Source of the DNA: Mucilaginibacter ginsenosidivorax
GTDB taxonomy: Bacteria > Bacteroidota > Bacteroidia > Sphingobacteriales > Sphingobacteriaceae
Reading direction: 5' to 3'
DNA: 64,000 nucleotides
Assembly (NCBI RefSeq): GCF_007971525.1
Contig: NZ_CP042437.1
Coordinates: 1,860,001 to 1,924,000, forward strand
The translations under genes were made by a program, and so were the position numbers. The notes below the pieces were generated by a model, which made no database searches, was not told the DNA's origin, and was given only the letters and a program-made list of their open reading frames with translations. Below are positions 52,293-60,808 of this stretch, in pieces. Position 1 is the first letter of the stretch. Each line of letters begins with the position of its first letter.

Positions 52293-53214
52293 TGTTACGC
52301 CATAATCATTATTGCCTGCATATTCAATTAACCCCTACCTTCCTTTCCCAAGGGAAGGAATCGCACGTTTCCCCGGCTTTTTTAATAGTCGAAATCTATG
52401 GAGACAACAGCAACAAAGGGAAAGGGGAGCGATCTGTGAGGACACAGATTGCGGAGAAGGTTTTTTGCTAAATCGTTCTCCGAAAAAAGAAAAAGTTAAT
52501 TAACCCCTCCCTGCCTTTGCCCGCATTTCCATCGCGTCCCTGCCGGGGCTACTGTGTGTACACAAGTTTATATGAGATAGTAATTTATAAAAGCCACTCC
52601 GTTAGGAGTGAAATGTCGGTAGAATAATTAAGCATCCCCCTTTTCGTGCCGTAGGTACGAAACTAACCGCCAAATTTGGCTATTTATCAATACCATTTGA
52701 CTGAAAAAGTTCAATAGTTTCGTACCTACGGCACGTAAAGCTATTTTTGATCCTTTTTCTACCGACATTCAACCCCTCCGGGGTTTTTCCTAAAAGATGT
52801 GTACACACAGTAGCTCCCGAGGGAGGAAACTGAAAAAAAAGCGATTTTGGAAACATGAACAATACTTAATTAACTACCCTCACCGGTACCGCCGCAACCC
52901 AAACCGCCTTCCTGTCGTGTGTTTTGGCAAATTGCTTTTTGAAAAAATTACCATCGGCCTTTACCTTGCCGGCGAAGGCCGTTTTTCCATTTAATATTAT
53001 TTTTACTTCTTTGTTGATATCAACCATTTGCGGGCTTATTAAAACTTCAAAAGCGGTTACCCGCGAGGTGTAAATTTCAAATGTGTTGTTATTGTAGGTC
53101 CCTTTTATAGCGGCGCTAGGGTTTATACTGTAGTAAGGATAGCTCTTCCAGGTTTTGGTGTTTTTATAATAGCTGCCAATATTGTATGCCTTATGCCAGG
53201 GCGCGGCATTTAAA
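52293..53214. repeat. 922-bp tandem duplication, copy 2
   Basis: Identical to 51371-52292. Its right end lies inside the intact esterase gene, whose sequence continues normally at 53215 (GCAATATCC). Confidence 0.95.
52546..52817. mobile_element. MITE-like inverted-repeat element, second copy
   Basis: Identical to 51624-51895, offset 922 bases, as part of the tandem duplication. Confidence 0.75.
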
Positions 53215-54176
53215 GCAATATCCAAGTTGTTGATAACCAGCCAATTGCAGTTGCTGAATAAATGACTGCTGGTTTCCCAAAATATAGCTTTAGGGTACGG
53301 GGTGCGGCGGGTGCTGTCGATAAATTTAAGGGCGTTGGGGTAATCGAGGTCTAAATGTTTATCAAAGTGCTGGTAGCCATAGTACTCTTTATATTTGACA
53401 TTGGTTTTTAAAGAATCCAGTAGTTTTATAATCACCCGGGCCTGCTCGATGGGGCGAATATCGTCTTTATTCGAGTGGACGGCGTACAGCGGCTTATTTG
53501 TGGCGTTTCGTAAATAGATATCGTTGGCCGCCAAGTTGGTGAGCATGGAGTTATAGCATAAAAAGCCCGCAAAGGGCGTGGGGTTATACACATCTAATGC
53601 AAACGCGCCATCCGACCCATCAGAATGCCCCATTGCAAAAACCTTGTCGTCATTGATATTTACAGATCGTTTAACTTCATTGATGATATTGAGCAGTGTT
53701 TTAAAAGTGAGATTTTCAGTGGGCCTCCATTTGTTAACCACCCAGCTAAACTTTTTGGTTTCATCGCCGTAGGGCATAATAATGATGTTGCCTGTTTTAC
53801 ACAGCTTTCCAATAAAGGGATCGTCGTCGGCCTCGGTGACCCTGTGCTGCCCCATGGCATCGCTAAAATGAGATGCCCCGACAGCGCCATGCAGTAATAA
53901 AACCAGCGGCGTTGCCACTGATGGGTCATACGTTTGGGGGATAAACAATCGGAAGGGCACCGCACCAAAAACAGAATCGTTGATGGTAAAAATGTGCATA
54001 TCGCGGTATTCCTTCAGTAAAGGAAAATGGCTGTGGCCGAGGTCGGCAGGTTGGCCGTTTTTCAACAGCTTGTCTGAATCGCTTTTAGGAATGCTGCTAA
54101 AATCGGTTACCTGGGCAAATGCCGGACCCGTAAATAACAAAAATAAGGTAGCAATAAGGCGGTAATATTTAAACAC
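52866..54176 (-). CDS. Secreted alpha/beta-hydrolase (esterase, PHB-depolymerase-like)
   Basis: This encodes 436 residues from a GTG start with signal peptide to AFAQ (about 21). The nucleophile elbow GHSDGSDGA (about residues 184-192) fits GxSxG, with upstream LVLLLHGAVGAS as the oxyanion strand. The hydrolase part is about 80-300 (His near YQHFDKH); the last 100 residues form a separate beta-rich domain, IYTSRVTAFEVLISP onward. Such proteins hydrolyse polyesters or feruloyl-type esters. Its last 349 bases are duplicated downstream. Confidence 0.8.
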   Translation of the reverse strand: MFKYYRLIATLFLLFTGPAFAQVTDFSSIPKSDSDKLLKNGQPADLGHSHFPLLKEYRDMHIFTINDSVFGAVPFRLFIPQTYDPSVATPLVLLLHGAVGASHFSDAMGQHRVTEADDDPFIGKLCKTGNIIIMPYGDETKKFSWVVNKWRPTENLTFKTLLNIINEVKRSVNINDDKVFAMGHSDGSDGAFALDVYNPTPFAGFLCYNSMLTNLAANDIYLRNATNKPLYAVHSNKDDIRPIEQARVIIKLLDSLKTNVKYKEYYGYQHFDKHLDLDYPNALKFIDSTRRTPYPKAIFWETSSHLFSNCNWLVINNLDIALNAAPWHKAYNIGSYYKNTKTWKSYPYYSINPSAAIKGTYNNNTFEIYTSRVTAFEVLISPQMVDINKEVKIILNGKTAFAGKVKADGNFFKKQFAKTHDRKAVWVAAVPVRVVN

Positions 54177-54328
54177 AGGTAATGTTTTTTAAGGTGTAAC
54201 CATAGGCAACTGCGTTGGTAAAATAGTTAATATTTGATGGAATGGCAAATTAGTGGAGGGGGGGCTATTTTGCGCTGCCCGATGAGGTAGTTGGTTTAAC
54301 ATTGGCTTTGGCTTTGAACGCTGGCTAC

Positions 54329-54664
54329 GACTCACCCGGTCGAGGCTACGCCCGACCACCCTCTCTTCGGCTGCGGTGAGTGTTGCGCAACCAAGCGCAT
54401 AAGCTCCAGAGTTTGAAATACTGTCAATCAACCTTCTGAGATTTCAATATTCAACAATCTCCAAAAGCAAGTTAGTCTATATTCAAATCTCCGCGCGTCA
54501 AATGGTTATAAAACAAGCATTCCTTTTCATGGCTTAGTTGTGCAACACTCACCTGCGCCGGAAAGAGGGTGGAGCTCATTTTTTTCTTTTCTTTCTTTTT
54601 TTTACCCCTCTATGCGACGCAGTCGGAGAGAGGGGTGACGGGCGTAGCCTCGTCGGGGTGAGTC
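54329..54664. mobile_element. GACTCACC-type element, long copy with nested arms
   Basis: Outer ends GACTCACCCGGTCGAGGCTA and GTAGCCTCGTCGGGGTGAGTC (in pieces) are inverted repeats. A second inner pair, CCACCCTCTCTTCGG...GTGAGTGTTGCGCAAC and GTTGTGCAACACTCAC...GAAAGAGGGTGG (about 36 bp each), flanks a 145-bp core. The left border carries the GCGTTCAAAGCC flank in reverse. No coding frame. Confidence 0.75.
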
Positions 54665-54694
54665 GAATCGCCGCCATGCTAACAACGTCAACAA

Positions 54695-54815
54695 CATCGC
54701 TTTTTTGCTAATCGTTCCCCGAAAAATAAAAAATTCATTAAACCCCTCCCTGCCTTTGCGCACATTTCCATCGCGCCCCTCCCGAGAGAGGGAACTGGAA
54801 AAACAGCCTTTGGGA
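54695..54815. repeat. Uninterrupted relative of the MITE target
   Basis: TTTTTTGCTAATCGTTCCCC through CCCTCCCTGCCTTTGCGCAC to GAGAGGGAACTGG matches 51536-51623 joined to 51893-51915, without the element at 51624-51895. The remainder of 54816-55064 shows nothing. Confidence 0.7.
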
Positions 54816-55064
54816 AGCCCGAAAATTCTTCGTTTTTCCAAAACCGTCAGTTTTTTCCAATGTCATTTCCCCTTTATAATTCTTTAATTTTACCCTTGAG
54901 CGTTACCATAGTCTTGAATCCCGACACTTAATTCTTGACGCTATTCAAAAAAATTTGTAACATCGTACAACATCTTGCATCTAAATAAAAACAAATACAA
55001 AAAAGCCAGTCGGCGTAACCCAAACCAGAAACCGCCATGCCGGCAAACAACCCATAAAATCATC

Positions 55065-55829
55065 ATGAAAAAAATATTCATAGCGCTTACAGGTTTAGTG
55101 GTTAGTCTTTCGGCATGCAGCCAAAACCCGCCGCAGCAAAACAATGTCACTATCGAAAACAATACCACTGCCGGTTTTGACGTAAATAAGCTTGCCCAGT
55201 TTGTAAAAAACAGTACCGACCCGCAAACCCTCGAAAAAGCCATTAACAACCCGGCCAACCAGATCAACAACCTGGACCTGGATAAGGACGGCAACATTGA
55301 TTACCTGAAGGTACAGGAAGCCGATAACAACAAGCTGAACATTATTGATGATGTGAGCAATTCGCAATCGGTAACGGTGGCCAGTGTTAATATTCAGCCA
55401 ACGGGCAATAATAACACCGCCAACCTGGATATCCAGGGCAACCCAACTTACGTGGGGTATAACAACTACTACCACTCCTCATTCGGCTTAACAGACTTTT
55501 TGATTTTAAGCTACTTTTTACGCCCGCACAGTTATTATGTACCCGTTTACCACTACGGTTATTATCCGCATTATTATACCCGTACGCGTACCTATACTAC
55601 GTTCAGGCCAACTACCTCATCGTACATGTCGTCCAGGAGCAGCAGCCGGAGCAGTTTGAGCCAGCCCACCAGGTCGCAAAGATCATTCAGCAACCGCAGC
55701 TCGGGCAGCAGGGTAAGGAGTGGCGGCTTTGGCAGCAGCAGTTCAGGCAGCAGCTTTGGCAGCGGCAGGAGTTCGGGCAGCAGATCTGGGTTCGGCCGTA
55801 GTCGTGGTGGATTTGGCCACAGGCGATAA
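55065..55829 (+). CDS. Lipoprotein with Ser/Arg/Gly-rich tail
   Basis: From ATG 55065 the protein is 254 residues. The lipoprotein signal ends in SLSAC (Cys18). LDLDKDGNIDYLKVQE (about 75-90) is an EF-hand-like calcium loop (DxDxDGxID). The region 140-195 is Tyr/His-rich, and the tail from about 195 is Ser, Arg and Gly repeats. An earlier ATG (54975) adds 30 basic residues before the signal peptide and is less likely. Probably cell-envelope; function unknown. Confidence 0.65.
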   Translation: MKKIFIALTGLVVSLSACSQNPPQQNNVTIENNTTAGFDVNKLAQFVKNSTDPQTLEKAINNPANQINNLDLDKDGNIDYLKVQEADNNKLNIIDDVSNSQSVTVASVNIQPTGNNNTANLDIQGNPTYVGYNNYYHSSFGLTDFLILSYFLRPHSYYVPVYHYGYYPHYYTRTRTYTTFRPTTSSYMSSRSSSRSSLSQPTRSQRSFSNRSSGSRVRSGGFGSSSSGSSFGSGRSSGSRSGFGRSRGGFGHRR

Positions 55830-55936
55830 TATCAATTTTCAAATTAGTTTTACATTTTAATTAGCTTGAATCCCGGGCAGTCCAAAGTCTCCCCTACCCG
55901 GAGGAGATTTAGAGGGGGCTCACATTTACTTAAATT

Positions 55937-56719
55937 ATGGCTATCCAATTAAGAAAAAACACGCTTTTATCTGACGATAATAAAAAAACGTTTAAAGCAA
56001 TTATCGTTTTAAACGAAATGATAAATGGCAACCACCAGTTTAGCAGCAGCGCTTATGGCGACGATGCCGTACTACAGCCGCTGTTCCAGGAACTTGTTGC
56101 CAATGGCTACATCATCAGCTCGGGCTCGGTTTATAAGGTAAGCTCAAAAGGCCGCGGTGTATTTGACACCTTCATGAAGCGCTATAGCGAATACCTGAAA
56201 GTTTACGACGTTTTTTCGTTTGTCGACCTGGAAAAAGGCGAGTTTGCCTTTAGCAGCTATTTCGACTTTGATAACGACGATGACTGGTTCAACTTTACCG
56301 ACAATGAGCGTTTTGACGACCTGCGCATTGCTGTAGCTATGTTTAAAAAAGCCGACCCGGCCGAAATTGTGTTTATGTCGTTCATCAACGAAAACAGGTT
56401 TGATACCAGCGTATCGGGCTGGCAAAATGATTTGATGGCCGACACCGCCTGGGGTGAAATAGAAGATATTTGCAACAGCGCGATAAAGCCCGAAGATGTT
56501 GGCGAAGATGCCATGGTAGATATGATAAACCAGGGATCGGAGCTGATGATTAAACTGATGGAGGAAGAGCAAAAACAAAATAACAATAACAACAATTACG
56601 GCGGCGGTGGCACCACCACCACTACCATTGTTGAAGAAGAAACTATCGAATACTACGAACCCTACTACGATCCTTACTACATCTCGCCAATTTGGCTGGT
56701 ACCGCTGTTTATCTGGTAA
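55937..56719 (+). CDS. Hypothetical protein with low-complexity C-terminus
   Basis: This encodes 260 residues. Residues 1-205 are an ordinary soluble region with a possible winged-helix start (LFQELVANGYIISSGSVYKVSSKGRGVF) and many acidic residues. The tail is EEQKQNNNNNNYGGGGTTTT then acidic/Tyr-rich ending in ISPIWLVPLFIW. The hydrophobic end may be a membrane anchor. No family recognised. It follows the lipoprotein gene by 107 bases. Confidence 0.6.
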   Translation: MAIQLRKNTLLSDDNKKTFKAIIVLNEMINGNHQFSSSAYGDDAVLQPLFQELVANGYIISSGSVYKVSSKGRGVFDTFMKRYSEYLKVYDVFSFVDLEKGEFAFSSYFDFDNDDDWFNFTDNERFDDLRIAVAMFKKADPAEIVFMSFINENRFDTSVSGWQNDLMADTAWGEIEDICNSAIKPEDVGEDAMVDMINQGSELMIKLMEEEQKQNNNNNNYGGGGTTTTTIVEEETIEYYEPYYDPYYISPIWLVPLFIW

Positions 56720-56854
56720 TGATTGTGAATGGATCATGAGCTTCTTCTTCCGCTGTATGTGTCCTCACATACAGCTGCCCACATGTTATGAGATAAGGGA
56801 AAATGGCTGTGGGGACACAGCCATCGGGAAAGAATGACATTAAAAAATAAAAGA

Positions 56855-56941
56855 CTGTCATGCTGAGGTACGAAGCATCTATTTGCGAACTTTTCTATCG
56901 GTCATGCACAGCTGATAGATCCTTCGTACCTGCCATTGACA
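56855..56941. repeat. GTCATGCTGAGG element, interrupted copy
   Basis: Left arm CTGTCATGCTGAGGTACGAA is normal, but the right arm breaks after GATCCTTCGTACCT. The missing piece CTCAGGATGACAGG appears at 57013-57026, after about 80 foreign bases that contain TTGACACATTTGTAA. The rest of 56720-57087 has CTGTGGGGACACAG palindromes but no gene. Confidence 0.65.
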
Positions 56942-57087
56942 CATTTGTAACCAACTGATTATCAATTGAAAAAAAAGGTGTCATTTACAATGCGATCATT
57001 TGTGCGCAAATAAAGGTTACTCAGGATGACAGGAAAATTAACTATGTCATAGGTTGTATAACGCTGTGATGCAGCGGATGGGCATCG

Positions 57088-57552
57088 TTAGTACCCAAAT
57101 AGCCTTTCAATCGCCTTATTCCGATAGGCAAAAATCTTATTTACCTCTTTACCCACAAAAATCTTATTTGCAATGGTGCCTATAAAGCCGTAGGGTATGG
57201 CATAGTGCAAAATATCATTCATCTGTACACCGCCTTCAATAGCCTTAAAATGATGCTGGTGATGCCATAAAGCATATGGGCCAAAGCGCTGCTCGTCAAC
57301 AAAATATTGTTTATCGGCAACATGGGTAATCTCGGTCATCCAGTTCATTTTGATACCCGCAACCGGCGCAATTTTGTAGGTGATGATCATACCGGGGTAC
57401 ATTTTGGTATCGGCAGTATAATCGGATGTTACCACAAAGCTCATATCGGGCGGGGTAATTTTAGCCAGGTTTAAGGGCGAGGAAAAAAAATCCCAGGCCT
57501 CATCTAAACCAATCGGGATTTTTTGTTCGGTTTTTAAAACGTATGTTTTCAC
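57088..57552 (-). CDS. SRPBCC-family protein
   Basis: A GTG start at 57552 gives MKTYVLKTEQKIPI, 154 residues; a TTG at 57558 would add two. The START/Bet v 1-like fold is suggested by DEAWDFFSSPLNLAKITPPDMSF and YALWHHQHHFKAIEGGVQMNDILHYAIPYG (in pieces). These bind small hydrophobic ligands; the Bacteroidota members are called CDP-paratose epimerase-like or polyketide cyclase-like with no known role. Cytoplasmic. Confidence 0.75.
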   Translation of the reverse strand: MKTYVLKTEQKIPIGLDEAWDFFSSPLNLAKITPPDMSFVVTSDYTADTKMYPGMIITYKIAPVAGIKMNWMTEITHVADKQYFVDEQRFGPYALWHHQHHFKAIEGGVQMNDILHYAIPYGFIGTIANKIFVGKEVNKIFAYRNKAIERLFGY

Positions 57553-57592
57553 AATCAACTATAAAGTACAATATTGTTGTAAATATACATTT

Positions 57593-58429
57593 TTATCTCG
57601 TAGTTGTACCAATAGGCAATTTACGTCTCGACCATTCACTCCACGACCCTACATATAATTGCGGCCCGGTAATGCCGGCGTACTCCATACCCAGCAAGGT
57701 GTGGCAGGCCGTAACCCCCGATCCACAGTGAACTATGATCTCCTGGTGGGCAATATCCCCTATGGCGTCATCATAAACTTTGCGCAATGTATCAGCATCC
57801 AGGTATTTACCATCGGCACCCAGGTTGGTAATATAAGGCAGGTTAAATGCGCCTGGTATATGGCCGGCAATCAAATCTAAAGGCTCGGTTTGGCCTAAAT
57901 AGCGTGGGGTTTCGCGCACATCTATTACAATCCGGGTTGCATCATGGGCGGCAATGGCAACCTCGCCAATCGCTACGGTGCCGGTATAATCTGCAGGTAC
58001 CGGGTAAGCTTCAACCGGGGTTGGGGTAAATTCTTCGGTGCTTAATTCGATACCGGCATCTTTGGCAGCCTGTAAGCCACCGTTTAATACCTGTACATTA
58101 GTGTGACCTATTGCCTTCAGCATCCACCAAAAGCGGGCACCGCCAAAAGCTGCAGATTTATCGTCATAAACCACCACGTGGCTTGTTGGCGTAATACCTA
58201 AACGGCCCAAAAGGGCGGCAAAATCTTCAATTGGAGGTAAAGGGTGGCGTCCGCCCTGGGAGGCGTCGGTAACGTGGGCAGCTAAATCGCGGTCCAGGTC
58301 AACATACGCGGCGTTTTTAAGGTGACCGGCAAGGTAGCGGTCGTGGGTATCTTTACCGGCGCGGGCGTCGATAAGTATGGTGTTCGGGCCGGCAAGGGCC
58401 GGATCGTTAATTTCAATTAGTGGCGACAT
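57593..58429 (-). CDS. Sulfurtransferase (two-domain rhodanese)
   Basis: From ATG 58429 the protein is 278 residues with two rhodanese domains. The catalytic loop VHCGSGVTACHT is in the second domain, as in 3-mercaptopyruvate and thiosulfate sulfurtransferases (SseA type). WxxLAAHVTDASQGGRHPLPP and YDDKSAAFGGARFWWML mark the first. It transfers sulfur to thiol acceptors or cyanide. It begins 34 bases after the stop of ykuK (same strand), so they may be co-transcribed. Confidence 0.85.
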   Translation of the reverse strand: MSPLIEINDPALAGPNTILIDARAGKDTHDRYLAGHLKNAAYVDLDRDLAAHVTDASQGGRHPLPPIEDFAALLGRLGITPTSHVVVYDDKSAAFGGARFWWMLKAIGHTNVQVLNGGLQAAKDAGIELSTEEFTPTPVEAYPVPADYTGTVAIGEVAIAAHDATRIVIDVRETPRYLGQTEPLDLIAGHIPGAFNLPYITNLGADGKYLDADTLRKVYDDAIGDIAHQEIIVHCGSGVTACHTLLGMEYAGITGPQLYVGSWSEWSRRKLPIGTTTR

Positions 58430-58491
58430 AGTTTGTTCGGTCTTGTGGTAAAAGACCAAATATAAATACCACGCCGTTTACTTCAAGGCTT

Positions 58492-58965
58492 TTACTGCAC
58501 TATTTTATTGGCGCAGTAGGAGCTTGCGAAAGCTTCGGGCTTGGCTTTAAATACAAAACCCATGCTCAAAATGTACCCCATTGCTTCGTGCAGCGCGGCA
58601 TTTGATTTAAACATTGGGTTGGTGTTAATGTCGGCATGTACTTCCAGTTCCACATCATACAGGTCAAGCAGATCGCAAAGTTTGTAGGCAATGTCAATTG
58701 ATTTCTGCACCTCGCTCAGCATCCTTTCCTTAATGGTCATTTTTTGCGAGGTACGCTCCTGGTGGATAAACATGAACGCGCCACGTTTCTCGCGCAGAAA
58801 CACGATAACTGTGGCAAAATCAGTTACACTACCTTTTACCTGCGAATCTGTTCCGATACATACTTTGAGCTTGTTGCCGAGGGCGGCTTCGCGTTCAATC
58901 GCCTTTTCAACCTCTTCCATGATGGGTGTTTGGATCACCTCACCGCTAAATTTTCTCCAGGTCAT
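58492..58965 (-). CDS. ykuK: YkuK-type RNase H-like protein (DUF458)
   Basis: This encodes 157 residues. IGTDSQVKGSVTDFATVIVFLRE and the acidic ELEVHADINTNPM segment fit the DUF458/YkuK family with an RNase H-like fold. Its function is unproven; the fold suggests nucleic-acid cleavage or binding. It sits upstream of the sulfurtransferase on the same strand. Confidence 0.8.
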   Translation of the reverse strand: MTWRKFSGEVIQTPIMEEVEKAIEREAALGNKLKVCIGTDSQVKGSVTDFATVIVFLREKRGAFMFIHQERTSQKMTIKERMLSEVQKSIDIAYKLCDLLDLYDVELEVHADINTNPMFKSNAALHEAMGYILSMGFVFKAKPEAFASSYCANKIVQ

Positions 58966-59104
58966 AAAAATTGTTTTAAGTAAATTTTAACTGACCCATT
59001 TTATAGGTCTATAAAAATAAGCGATAACGTTTCATATAAACGTAAATATGATGTGATTTATTTGTTAACATTTGGCTGAATATCAACAAGATTGAAGAGA
59101 ATTT

Positions 59105-59250
59105 GAAAATTTGAGGATTTGAAAATTTGAAAATGTAATAGGGGAATGGTTTTAATTTGAAACAACATAGCCCCTACCTGTTAAATTACCTCGGGCACAA
59201 TCTGAAATATGCACCTCTCTCCCCCTGCATTTTCAAATCCTCAAATTTTC
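59105..59250. repeat. GAAAATTTGAGG inverted repeat
   Basis: Perfect 22-base arms at 59105-59126 and 59229-59250 (beginning GAAAATTTGAGG and ending CCTCAAATTTTC) enclose about 100 bases. Further TTTGAA words lie outside the arms. It fills the gap between ykuK and plsC. Confidence 0.8.
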
Positions 59251-59261
59251 AAATCTTCAAA

Positions 59262-59996
59262 TTAAGAAGCCAGTGCAGTCCTGATCTGGTTCTCGGCCTC
59301 CAATACTACTTCTTCTATCGGGCGGCCGGCTGGTTCAATGGGGGTAAGCACTTCCCACTTCATGGGCGTAAATGTATTCAGGGGGTACTGGCCATAGCGA
59401 ATCATTTTCCATGAATCCTTAATGGCTACAGGCACTAATAACGCTTCGGGGCATTTTTTAAGTATCGTGGCTATACCTCCTACCTGGAAAGTTTTTATTG
59501 TGCCGTCTGTTGAGCGTGTGCCTTCAGGAAATATTACGGCCGACCATTTATTTTCCTTCATCCGTACGCCAAGCTTCATAATTTCGGTGATGGATTGACG
59601 CTGGTCTTTCCGGTCGATATTGGCCCCGCCACCATGCCTCAGGTTGTAGGATATAGAGGGAATATTCTTAGTAAGTTCAATTTTGGATATAAACTTGGCG
59701 TGGTATTTACGCAGGTACCATATCATTGGCGGTATATCCAACAACCCCTGGTGGTTAGCCAAAAATATGATGGGACGACCAACAGGCAGGTTTTGGTTAT
59801 TGATAAAAGTTACCGTATTACCCAGCAAATAAACCGACCGCAACAAAAACAGGTTCAGAATATCAACCGATTTTTTATGTGCCGAATAGCCAAAAAAACG
59901 AAAACATACCCATTGAATAGGTTGAAATATAACCAGTATCAATAAAAACACTCCCGTAGCCACAGGGGTAAGAAAATAGCCTAAAAACTTTTTCAT
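59262..59996 (-). CDS. plsC: 1-acyl-sn-glycerol-3-phosphate acyltransferase
   Basis: From ATG 59996 the protein is 244 residues with an N-terminal hydrophobic helix (10-30). NHQGLLD (81-87) is the HxxxxD catalytic motif (His82, Asp87), and FPEGTRS (156-162) the glycerol-phosphate-binding motif. It acylates lysophosphatidic acid to phosphatidic acid in membrane lipid synthesis. It lies downstream of the Nudix gene on the same strand (39 bases). Confidence 0.92.
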   Translation of the reverse strand: MKKFLGYFLTPVATGVFLLILVIFQPIQWVCFRFFGYSAHKKSVDILNLFLLRSVYLLGNTVTFINNQNLPVGRPIIFLANHQGLLDIPPMIWYLRKYHAKFISKIELTKNIPSISYNLRHGGGANIDRKDQRQSITEIMKLGVRMKENKWSAVIFPEGTRSTDGTIKTFQVGGIATILKKCPEALLVPVAIKDSWKMIRYGQYPLNTFTPMKWEVLTPIEPAGRPIEEVVLEAENQIRTALAS

Positions 59997-60035
59997 CAAC
60001 TGCCAAATTTAGGCATTTTTTGGAAACGTATAAGG

Positions 60036-60596
60036 TTACAAAAGGTTTTCTGAAAGCAATAATTGTACTTTAAGTACCGCAGCAACCGTCATGGCATCGG
60101 TAATTCGGCCTTCGCAAACCATTTGGTAAATATGGGCGAAAGGTATTTTTTTTATTACAAACTGCTCGGTATCCTCAGGTTCGGCTTCGTGCTGGCTAAG
60201 GCCGCGAGCTACGTAAATGATACTCAATTCATCACTTACCGAATTACTAAGGTGCAGGCGCATTAATTCCGTCCACTTACTGGCTTTAAGCCCGGCTTCT
60301 TCCAGCAGTTCCCGTTTGGCCGATTTCAGGGGATCGGTTCCTTCGGGGCCACCACCTTCGGGCATTTCCCAGCTGTATTGATTAAGGGGGAAACGGTATT
60401 GGCCAACAATATAAGTATTAAGGTCATCATCTAATGGTAAAACGCCTATAGCCAGGTTCTTGAAATGAACCTTGCCGTAGATGCCCGGATTGCCCGATGG
60501 GTTAATTACCTGGTACTCGGTAAGGTTAATCCAGGGATTATCGTAAACTGATTTCTCAGAGGTTATTTTCCAGGGGTTTTCTTCAGGATGATGCAT
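60036..60596 (-). CDS. Nudix hydrolase (ADP-ribose pyrophosphatase-like)
   Basis: This encodes 186 residues. The Nudix core RELLEEAGL is at 95-103, after EMPEGGGPEG, typical of ADP-ribose pyrophosphatases (NudF-like). GQYRFPLNQYSWE before it is characteristic. It hydrolyses ADP-ribose or related nucleotide sugars. The gap 60597-60808 shows only GTGAGTGGTGAGTAGTG-type short repeats. Confidence 0.88.
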   Translation of the reverse strand: MHHPEENPWKITSEKSVYDNPWINLTEYQVINPSGNPGIYGKVHFKNLAIGVLPLDDDLNTYIVGQYRFPLNQYSWEMPEGGGPEGTDPLKSAKRELLEEAGLKASKWTELMRLHLSNSVSDELSIIYVARGLSQHEAEPEDTEQFVIKKIPFAHIYQMVCEGRITDAMTVAAVLKVQLLLSENLL

Positions 60597-60808
60597 GGGT
60601 GAAAATTAGCATTTTGGCGGTACAGTAGCAAATGGTGAGTGGTGAGTAGTGAATGCTGAGTAGCGGTTTTTTTGAATCATCCTGGCTTGGTGTTCGCTTT
60701 TTAAAATATCAGTAATAGCGTCAAATACCCTTGGTAAATTAATTTAGCATGATTTTTTTTGGATTGCGAAACGCTTTTATATTTTTACAGTTACCATTTA
60801 AACTACTT

